This document shows, one piece after another, positions 1-5,039 of a stretch of 5,881 nt of DNA. The stretch is from Acetobacteraceae bacterium (GTDB taxonomy: Bacteria; Pseudomonadota; Alphaproteobacteria; Acetobacterales; Acetobacteraceae): NCBI GenBank assembly GCA_019689515.1, contig JADGHI010000264.1, forward strand, positions 1-5,881. Direction: 5' to 3'. Positions within the stretch are counted from its first letter, which is position 1. Every line of letters begins with the position of its first letter. The translations under genes were made by a program, and so were the position numbers. The notes beneath the pieces are model-generated. The model worked only from the letters and a program-made list of their open reading frames with translations, ran no database searches and was not told the origin of the DNA.

Positions 1-393
1 CGACATCTCGACCAGCGAGGCGGTCTTGATGTGGTCGCGCGGGCCGATGCCGAAGCTCTCCGGCGCGTAGAGGGCGGCGGCCGCGACGAAGACCGCGGCC
101 ATGCCGACGAGCGAGTGGAAGGCCGCGACGAGCTGCGGCAGCGCCGTCATCTGGATGCGCTGCGCGATCACGTAGCCGATCGCGCCGCCGACGGCGAGGC
201 CGAGCAGCACCAGGGCGATGCCGCCGCCCGCCATGCCCGGCCGGAACAGCGTCGCGACGATCGCGATCGCCATGCCGACCATGCCGTAGATGTTGCCCTG
301 GCGGCTGGTCTCCGGGTGGGAGAGGCCGCGCAGCGCCAGGATGAACAGGACCGAGGCGATGAGGTAGGCGAGGGTGGAGACGGTGGCGCCCAT
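1..393 (-). CDS. pntB: NAD(P) transhydrogenase subunit beta (PntB), N-terminal part, cut by window edge
   Basis: This is the membrane and NADP(H)-binding subunit of the proton-translocating transhydrogenase, which couples proton entry to hydride transfer from NADH to NADP+ in the inner membrane. The 131 codons visible from the ATG at 393 down to base 1 are open in frame and translate to a PntB N-terminus. Hydrophobic segments lie near residues 5-22, 36-50, 57-78 and 90-110. The stretch GLSHPETSRQGN (23-34) is a PntB hallmark. His93, in AAFHSLVGMAAV, aligns with the E. coli beta-subunit His91 implicated in the proton path. The NADP(H)-binding domain III would lie beyond the left edge. The start is supported by GGAAGGG at 402-408, eight bases upstream. 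The ATG follows the pntAB stop after only four bases, so the two are probably translationally coupled. Identity is secure; the gene is incomplete only because the window ends. Confidence 0.95.
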   Translation of the reverse strand, partial: MGATVSTLAYLIASVLFILALRGLSHPETSRQGNIYGMVGMAIAIVATLFRPGMAGGGIALVLLGLAVGGAIGYVIAQRIQMTALPQLVAAFHSLVGMAAVFVAAAALYAPESFGIGPRDHIKTASLVEMS

Positions 394-397
394 CGCC

Positions 398-802
398 TCA
401 GCCCTTCCGCTTGAACATGGCGAGCATCCGCCGCGTCACCAGGAAGCCGCCGAAGATGTTGACGGCGGCGAGCACGGTGGCGAGGAAGCCGAACACCACC
501 GCGACCCAGCTCCCGCCGAGGCCGGTGGCGAGGATCGCGCCGACGACGATCACCGAGGAGATCGCGTTGGTCACCGCCATCAGCGGCGAGTGCAGCGCCG
601 GCGTGACGTTCCACACCACGTAGTAGCCGACGAAGCAGGCGAGCAGGAAGATCGTCAGCAGGTAAAGGAAGGGCTCGGCCGCCTGGGCGACAGGGGCCAC
701 CGTGGCGGCCGTGGCCTCTGCGGCGCGGCGCGCCTGCTCGGCAAGGTCGAGCGCGCGCTGGGCGGTCGCGGCCGCCTGGTTGGCAAGCTCGGTCGGGTTC
801 AT
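398..802 (-). CDS. pntAB: NAD(P) transhydrogenase subunit alpha 2 (PntAB), small membrane subunit
   Basis: This 134-residue protein is the small membrane subunit of a split-alpha transhydrogenase; in E. coli the same segment is fused to the C-terminus of PntA. It forms part of membrane domain II. Residues 1-43 are an Ala/Glu/Gln-rich, probably helical leader. Hydrophobic segments follow at about 45-63, 77-95 and 99-120. The sequence from VGYYVVWNVTPALHSPLM (58-75) through the NAISS that follows is the family signature. The C-terminus is basic (RRMLAMFKRKG), which fits a cytoplasmic end. The ATG at 802 is preceded by AGGGGGG at 813-819 with a ten-base spacer; this ribosome site overlaps the pntAA stop codon. 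pntAA ends 16 bases upstream and pntB starts four bases downstream, so the three form one operon. The Ala-rich N-terminus is the only variable part and looks linker-like. Confidence 0.95.
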   Translation of the reverse strand: MNPTELANQAAATAQRALDLAEQARRAAEATAATVAPVAQAAEPFLYLLTIFLLACFVGYYVVWNVTPALHSPLMAVTNAISSVIVVGAILATGLGGSWVAVVFGFLATVLAAVNIFGGFLVTRRMLAMFKRKG

Positions 803-818
803 TCGGCTGGTTCCCCCC

Positions 819-1961
819 TCACGCGGCCTTGGCCGGCGCGAATTGCGGATGCACCACCTGTCCGCCGCGCGCGAGCATCACGCCGCGCACGATCTCGTCC
901 TCCTCGGGCAGCCTGGGCGCCTTCGCCTCCTTGTCCCAGAAGGTGGAGAGGAAGGTGAGCAGGTTGCGGGCGTAGAGGGCGGAGGCGGCGGCAGGGATGC
1001 GGCCCGGCCAGTTGGTGTAGCCGAGAATCTTCACGCCGTTCGCGGTGACGACCAGCTCGCCCGGCTTCGTCAGCGCGACGTTGCCGCCGGCGTCCGCGGC
1101 GATGTCCACGATCACGCTGCCCGGCTTCATCGAGGCGACCATCTCCTCGGAGACGAGCTTCGGCGCGGTCCGGCCCTGCACGAGGGCGGTGGTGATGACG
1201 ATGTCCTGCTTGGCGATGTGGCCGGCGACGACCTCGGCCTGCTTGCGCAGGAACTCGGCGCTCATCTGCCGCGCGTAGCCGCCGGCGGTCTGGGCGGCGC
1301 GGCTCTCCTCGTCCTCGTGGCCGACGAAGGTGGCGCCGAGGGACTTGATCTCCTCCTTCGCCGCGGGGCGGACATCGGTGGCGCTGACGCGGGCGCCGAG
1401 GCGGCGCGCGGTGGCGATGGCCTGCAGGCCCGCGACGCCCGCGCCCATGACGAAGACGCTGGCGGCGGGGATGGTGCCCGCCGCCGTGATCATCATCGGG
1501 AAGGCCTTGTCGTAGGCCGCCGCCGCCTCGATCACCGCGCGGTAGCCCGCGAGGTTGGCCTGGGAGGAGAGCACGTCCATGGACTGGGCGCGGGTGATGC
1601 GCGGCAGCAGCTCCATGGCGGCGGCGTCGATGCCGCGCTCGGCATAGGCGCGGGCGGCGGCCTCGTCGGCGCCGAGCGTGCCGATCAGCAGCGCGCCGCG
1701 CGGGATCTGGGGGAGCTCCTCCTCCGTCGGGGCGCGGACCTTGAGGAGGATGCCCGCCCCGGCGAGCGCCGCGGCGGCGTCGGGCGCAATCTCCGCACCG
1801 GCCTCGCGATAGGCCTCGTCGGGGATGCCGGAGGCGAGGCCTGCCCCGGTCTCGACCACGACCGCCGTGAGGCCGAGGCCGAGCAGCTTCTTCACCGTCT
1901 CCGGCGTGGCGGCCACGCGCGTCTCCGCGGCGCGGCGCTCCTTGAGGACTGCCAATCGCAT
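819..1961 (-). CDS. pntAA: NAD(P) transhydrogenase subunit alpha 1 (PntAA), soluble NAD(H)-binding domain I
   Basis: This 380-residue subunit binds NAD(H) on the cytoplasmic face and passes hydride to the NADP(H) domain of PntB. It belongs to the alanine dehydrogenase/PntAA family. The N-terminal KERRAAETRVAATP (7-20) is diagnostic. PRITRAQSMD (120-129) carries the residues matching the RQD loop of the Rhodospirillum rubrum enzyme (R121, Q126, D129). The Rossmann motif GAGVAG is at 173-178, followed by D196 in SATDVRP for the adenosine ribose. Y229 corresponds to the mobile-loop tyrosine. VDIAADAGGNV (285-295) and NWPGRIPA (317-324) are also typical. I chose the ATG at 1961 because MRLAVLKERR matches the family N-terminus and CAGGGA at 1971-1976 lies nine bases upstream. 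A TTG at 1988 would add nine unsupported residues. The protein ends without membrane helices, as expected for the split form. It is the first gene of the pnt operon. Confidence 0.96.
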   Translation of the reverse strand: MRLAVLKERRAAETRVAATPETVKKLLGLGLTAVVVETGAGLASGIPDEAYREAGAEIAPDAAAALAGAGILLKVRAPTEEELPQIPRGALLIGTLGADEAAARAYAERGIDAAAMELLPRITRAQSMDVLSSQANLAGYRAVIEAAAAYDKAFPMMITAAGTIPAASVFVMGAGVAGLQAIATARRLGARVSATDVRPAAKEEIKSLGATFVGHEDEESRAAQTAGGYARQMSAEFLRKQAEVVAGHIAKQDIVITTALVQGRTAPKLVSEEMVASMKPGSVIVDIAADAGGNVALTKPGELVVTANGVKILGYTNWPGRIPAAASALYARNLLTFLSTFWDKEAKAPRLPEEDEIVRGVMLARGGQVVHPQFAPAKAA

Positions 1962-1970
1962 GCGCGTCGA

Positions 1971-1976
1971 TCCCTG
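1971..1976 (-). promoter_or_regulatory. Ribosome binding site supporting the pntAA start
   Basis: The minus strand reads CAGGGA here, nine bases before the ATG at 1961. It supports that ATG over the in-frame TTG at 1988. Confidence 0.5.
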
Positions 1977-1986
1977 AACCTGCCGC

Positions 1987-2016
1987 AACTAGCGCGAGGA
2001 CGGCGCGGGTGGCAAG
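1987..2016 (-). promoter_or_regulatory. pntAA: Candidate sigma-70-type promoter for the pnt operon
   Basis: On the minus strand, CTTGCC (2016-2011) resembles the alphaproteobacterial -35 element CTTGAC with one mismatch. After 18 bases, CTAGTT (1992-1987) matches the -10 consensus CTATAT at four of six positions. Transcription would begin near 1980, leaving a leader of about 20 bases that contains the ribosome site. The location in the only sizeable gap before pntAA fits, but the -10 is weak and GC-rich gaps yield chance matches. Confidence 0.3.
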
Positions 2017-2039
2017 GCGCGGTGGCGCGGCGATGCGGG

Positions 2040-2060
2040 CCGGCGGCGTACCGGCGCCGG
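2040..2060 (-). terminator. Possible hairpin just after the SDR stop codon
   Basis: CCGGCG at 2040-2045 can pair with CGCCGG at 2055-2060 around a nine-base loop, starting one base after the SDR stop codon. A 10-base perfect palindrome, CCGGCGCCGG, occupies 2051-2060. There is no following T-run, so this is not a classical intrinsic terminator. In DNA this GC-rich such hairpins arise easily. It may help separate the purF cluster from the pnt operon, but support is weak. Confidence 0.2.
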
Positions 2061-2061
2061 G

Positions 2062-2805
2062 TCAGGGGGTGCCGGCGAAGCGGACGACCTCCCCGAGCCG
2101 CGCCTCGCCCGGCAGGCAGAGCGCAACGAGCGCGGGCGCGACCTGCGCCGGCTTCACCAGGGTCGCCGGGTCCTCGCCCGGGAAGGCCTGGGCGCGCAGC
2201 TTCGTCGCCACCACGCCGGGGTCGAACAGGTTCACGCGCAGCCGGGTCTTCGTCACCTCCTGCGCCCAGGTCAGCACCAGGTGCTCGGCCCCCGCCTTCG
2301 TCGCGCCGTAGAGGCCCCAATAGGCCCGCGGCTCGCGCACGCGGCCGGTGGTGACGAACACCGCGCGGCCGGCGTCGGAAGCGCGCAGCGGCGGGTCGCA
2401 GGTGCGGATCAGGCGCCAGGCGGCGCTCATGTTCACCGCGACGGTCTGGGCCCAGTCGTGCGGCTCGATATGCGCGACCGGGGTGAGCTTGTTCAGCACG
2501 CCCGCGGCATGGACGAGGATGTCGAGGCGGCCGAAGCGGGTAACGACGCTCGGGCCGATCGAGTCGATCTTCTCGGCATCCTTCACGAGGTCGAGCGGCA
2601 GCAGCGTCGCGGGCCTGCCGCCGGCGGCCTGGATCGCGTCGTCGGTCTCCTCGAGGCCGCCCTGGGTGCGCGCGACCAGCACGCAGTGCGCGCCGAGCCG
2701 CCCGAGCTCCACCGCCGCCGCGGCGCCGATCCCGCGGCTCGCGCCGGTGACGAGCGCGACCCGGCCCTCCAGCGGGCGCGGGGGCGTCGCCGCCGACTCG
2801 CTCAT
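2062..2805 (-). CDS. Short-chain dehydrogenase/reductase (SDR), YciK-like, translationally coupled to purF
   Basis: This 247-residue protein is a classical SDR with a full Rossmann fold, probably an NAD(P)(H)-dependent oxidoreductase in the cytoplasm; the substrate is unknown. The cofactor motif TGASRGIG is at 20-27. HAAG (99-102) replaces the usual NNAG, N125 fits the structural Asn, and the catalytic pair is Y166 and K170 in YGATK. The usual Ser, 13 residues before the Tyr, is Thr153 here. DPGVVATKLRAQAFPG (195-210) is the usual PG segment after the active site. REPRAYWGLYGATK resembles the E. coli YciK group, where a WG precedes the active-site Tyr. The start overlaps the purF stop as ATGA (2805-2802) and no clear Shine-Dalgarno precedes it, so translation probably depends on ribosomes finishing purF. 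I recall a similar SDR after purF in other alphaproteobacteria, which suggests an old association, but no function in purine synthesis can be read here. Confidence 0.88.
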   Translation of the reverse strand: MSESAATPPRPLEGRVALVTGASRGIGAAAAVELGRLGAHCVLVARTQGGLEETDDAIQAAGGRPATLLPLDLVKDAEKIDSIGPSVVTRFGRLDILVHAAGVLNKLTPVAHIEPHDWAQTVAVNMSAAWRLIRTCDPPLRASDAGRAVFVTTGRVREPRAYWGLYGATKAGAEHLVLTWAQEVTKTRLRVNLFDPGVVATKLRAQAFPGEDPATLVKPAQVAPALVALCLPGEARLGEVVRFAGTP

Positions 2806-4307
2806 TGCGTCGCGTGCAGCAGCGAGAGCTGGCGCTCGCTGTTGTCCTGCTGGTCGGTGAGGGGGATCGGATAGTCGCCGGTGAAGCAGGCGTCGCAGAA
2901 GGCGGGCCGCGCCGGGTCGCGCCCCGGCTTGCCGAGCGCGCGGTAGAGCCCGTCGTGGGAGATGAAGGCGAGGCTGTCCACGCCGATGATGCGCGCCATC
3001 TCGTCCAGGTCGTGCGTGGCGGCGAGCAGCTTGGACCGCTCCGGCGTGTCTATGCCGTAGTAGCAGGAATGGGTGGTCGGCGGGGAGGAGATGCGCATGT
3101 GCACCTCGGTCGCGCCGGCCTGGCGCACCATTTCGACGATCTTCTTGGAGGTGGTGCCGCGCACGATCGAATCGTCCACCAGGACCACCCGCTTCCCCGC
3201 GAGCACGGCGCTGTTGGCGCTGTGCTTGAGCTTCACGCCAAGGTGGCGGATCTGGTCGGTGGGCTCGATGAAGGTGCGGCCGATGTAGTGGTTGCGGATG
3301 ATGCCGAGCTCGTAGGGCAGGCCGGCCTCCTGCGCGTAGCCCATCGCCGCCGGGACGCCCGAGTCGGGGACGGGCACCACGACATCGGCCGGGACGCTGC
3401 TCTCGCGCGCGAGCTCGATGCCGATGCGCTTGCGGGCCTCGTAGACCGGCGTGCCCTCGACGACGGAGTCGGGGCGGGCGAAGTAGATGTACTCGAAGAT
3501 GCAGAAGCGGCTCGGGTTGCGGCCGAAGGGCTTGATCGAGCGCACGCCCGCATCGTCCACCACGACGATCTCGCCGGGCTCGACGTCGCGCACGAACTCG
3601 GCGCCGACGATGTCGAGGGCGCAGGTCTCGCTCGCCAGCACCCAGCCCGCGCCGGCGCCGTCACCCTCCTTCACCGGCAGGCGGCCGAGCACCAGCGGCC
3701 GGACGCCGAGCGGGTCGCGCGCGCCGATCAGCGCGTGGTTGTGCAGCGCGACGAGGGAGTAGGCGCCCTGCACCTGCTTCAGCGCGTCGATCAGCCGGTC
3801 CACGACGGTGGAGTAGAGGCTGATGGCGATCAGGTGGATGAACACCTCCGAGTCGGTGGTGCTCTGGAACAGGCAGCCGCGCCGGACGAGGTTGCGCTTG
3901 AGGACGTGCGCGTTGGTCAGGTTGCCGTTGTGCGCGACCGCGAAGCCGCCGAACTCGAAGTCGGCGTAGAGCGGCTGGACGTTGCGCAGCGCCGTCTCGC
4001 CCGTGGTGGCGTAGCGGTTGTGGCCGACCGCGGCGCGGCCGGGCAGGCCCGCCATCACCTTCGGGTCGCTGAAATTGTCGCCGACCAGGCCGAGGCCCTT
4101 GTGGGCGTGGAAGCGCGCGTTGCGCACCTCCTGCCCGCCGCCCTCCAGGCTGACGAGGCCCGTCGCCTCCTGCCCGCGGTGCTGCAGCGCGTGCAGGCCG
4201 AGCGCGGTGAGCGCGGCTGCGTCGGTGGCGTCCCATACGCCGAAGACCCCGCATTCCTCGTGCGGCTTGTCGTCGTCCGGCAGGAGGAGGCGACTGCGAT
4301 GCGTCAT
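2802..4307 (-). CDS. purF: Amidophosphoribosyltransferase (glutamine PRPP amidotransferase, PurF)
   Basis: PurF catalyses the first committed step of purine synthesis: PRPP plus glutamine gives 5-phosphoribosylamine, glutamate and pyrophosphate. From the ATG at 4307 it has 501 residues. An 18-residue propeptide precedes Cys19 of CGVFG, the N-terminal nucleophile of the class II glutaminase domain (about 19-250); RGQEATG and HNRYATTG lie in this domain. The phosphoribosyltransferase domain has the flexible loop RNHYIGRTFI (338-347) and the PRPP loop VVLVDDSIVRGTTS (374-387). Cys269, Cys415 and the CDAC pair Cys471/Cys474 match the four iron-sulfur ligands of the Bacillus subtilis-type enzyme, so this is the propeptide-bearing Fe-S class, unlike E. 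coli PurF. An ATG at 4316 is also in frame, but GAGGA at 4318-4322 lies one base from it and ten from 4307, favouring 4307. purF follows cvpA closely and its stop overlaps the SDR start. End-product feedback is known for the family. Confidence 0.97.
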   Translation of the reverse strand: MTHRSRLLLPDDDKPHEECGVFGVWDATDAAALTALGLHALQHRGQEATGLVSLEGGGQEVRNARFHAHKGLGLVGDNFSDPKVMAGLPGRAAVGHNRYATTGETALRNVQPLYADFEFGGFAVAHNGNLTNAHVLKRNLVRRGCLFQSTTDSEVFIHLIAISLYSTVVDRLIDALKQVQGAYSLVALHNHALIGARDPLGVRPLVLGRLPVKEGDGAGAGWVLASETCALDIVGAEFVRDVEPGEIVVVDDAGVRSIKPFGRNPSRFCIFEYIYFARPDSVVEGTPVYEARKRIGIELARESSVPADVVVPVPDSGVPAAMGYAQEAGLPYELGIIRNHYIGRTFIEPTDQIRHLGVKLKHSANSAVLAGKRVVLVDDSIVRGTTSKKIVEMVRQAGATEVHMRISSPPTTHSCYYGIDTPERSKLLAATHDLDEMARIIGVDSLAFISHDGLYRALGKPGRDPARPAFCDACFTGDYPIPLTDQQDNSERQLSLLHATQ

Positions 4308-4317
4308 GCGCGGCATA

Positions 4318-4322
4318 TCCTC
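4318..4322 (-). promoter_or_regulatory. purF: Ribosome binding site deciding the purF start
   Basis: GAGGA on the minus strand overlaps the cvpA stop codon. It lies only one base before the ATG at 4316 but ten bases before the ATG at 4307, so it best serves the second ATG. The overlap with the cvpA stop also suggests coupled translation of the two genes. Confidence 0.6.
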
Positions 4323-4878
4323 ACGTCCGGTCGCGCGCAGGCGGGCGCAACAGGTCGTTCAGGCCGGGAAGCGGGCGCTCCGGCAGGTCCTCGAGCCCCG
4401 GCCGGATCTCCGGGGGGAGCTGGTCAACCAGCCAGCGTGCGCCGTCGGCCACGAGGGGCAGGGCGCGCGCCTCCCGCACGTCCGCCGGCCAGCGGTCCAT
4501 CGGGAAGAAGCGTTCAGCGAGGATATAGGCGAGCACGACGACGAACGCACCCCGTGCGAGGCCGAATACCAGCCCCAACGCACGGTCAACCCCGCCGAGG
4601 ACGGAGCGTTCCACTTTCGACGCGATCCAGGCGACGATGATCTTGAGCACGAGCAGCACGACGAGGAAGACGCCCCCGGCGGTGACCGCGTTGGCGAGCC
4701 ATTCCGGCTCGACATGCTCGCCGACCAGGGGGCGAATTTCGGGCCAGGCGAGGAAGGCGGCGACGACGGCGCCTATCCAGGCGCCGATGCCGAGCACCTC
4801 CCGTACCAACCCGCGGAAGAAGGCGAGGATCGCCGAGACGGCGAGGATCGCCAGGACTACGCCGTCCACCCAGTTCAT
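4321..4878 (-). CDS. cvpA: CvpA family inner-membrane protein
   Basis: This is a 185-residue CvpA-family membrane protein. In E. coli CvpA was named for its need in colicin V production, and cvpA is cotranscribed with purF; its molecular role is still unclear, with links to envelope stress reported. Hydrophobic segments lie at about 4-20, 29-45, 64-86 and 102-121. The family signatures are FRGLVREVLG (21-30) after helix 1 and DRALGLVFGLARG (98-110) leading into helix 4. The C-terminal 60 residues are soluble and rich in Pro, Asp and Arg. The ATG at 4878 was chosen because MNWVDGVVLAIL matches the family N-terminus. The frame stays open upstream to 5088, but that stretch is Ala/Pro/Arg-rich and overlaps the end of the Bug gene. 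No Shine-Dalgarno is visible before 4878, and a candidate -10 box sits only ten bases upstream. It is the first gene of the purF cluster. Confidence 0.92.
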   Translation of the reverse strand: MNWVDGVVLAILAVSAILAFFRGLVREVLGIGAWIGAVVAAFLAWPEIRPLVGEHVEPEWLANAVTAGGVFLVVLLVLKIIVAWIASKVERSVLGGVDRALGLVFGLARGAFVVVLAYILAERFFPMDRWPADVREARALPLVADGARWLVDQLPPEIRPGLEDLPERPLPGLNDLLRPPARDRT

Positions 4879-4888
4879 CGCGGAGGCG

Positions 4889-4917
4889 GTATAGCGGGGC
4901 GCGGCGGCGGCGTCATC
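4889..4917 (-). promoter_or_regulatory. cvpA: Candidate promoter for cvpA-purF-SDR, near-leaderless
   Basis: On the minus strand, GATGAC (4917-4912) is followed after exactly 17 bases by CTATAC (4894-4889). The alphaproteobacterial housekeeping consensus is CTTGAC-N17-CTATAT, so four of six and five of six positions match. The -10 box is one of the few AT-containing spots in this gap. Transcription would begin around 4883-4881, only a few bases before the cvpA ATG, which fits the absence of a Shine-Dalgarno sequence. The -35 is imperfect, so this is a candidate only. Confidence 0.4.
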
Positions 4918-5017
4918 AGTCCCGCTGGGGCCGGGCGCGCACGCGCTCAGGGCGGTGCGGGCGCGGCTCGGCGGCCTTGGCTCCGGCCGGTCGGCAGGCT
5001 GGCCGGCCGCGCCACGG

Positions 5018-5034
5018 CGCCCCCAAGCGGGGCG
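5018..5034 (-). terminator. Possible hairpin terminator after the Bug-type gene
   Basis: On the minus strand CGCCCC (5034-5029) pairs with GGGGCG (5023-5018) around the five-base loop GCTTG, beginning five bases after the stop codon of the solute-binding protein gene. There is no T-run, so a classical Rho-independent terminator is not shown. The position, between a separate gene and the purF cluster, makes it plausible. Confidence 0.3.
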
Positions 5035-5039
5035 TTGCC

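Noticed and set aside
1962..1988. TTG at 1988 as the pntAA start
   Set aside because: It adds nine residues not seen at PntAA N-termini; the ATG at 1961 has a ribosome site and gives the standard MRLAVLKERR start.
702..2354. Plus-strand open frame of 550 codons antisense to pntAA and the SDR
   Set aside because: It spans two real minus-strand genes and the gap between them, with low-complexity composition and no motif; a GC-content artefact.
2805..4640. Very long plus-strand open frame (611 codons) antisense to purF and cvpA
   Set aside because: The translation is rich in Arg, Ala, Gly, Asp and Val with no family features. It mirrors the GC-biased third positions of purF, whose protein is unmistakable.
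4879..5039. Riboswitch or small RNA in the gap before cvpA
   Set aside because: The gap shows only GC-rich short palindromes, no purine riboswitch-like conserved core, and the best promoter candidate lies at its downstream end.
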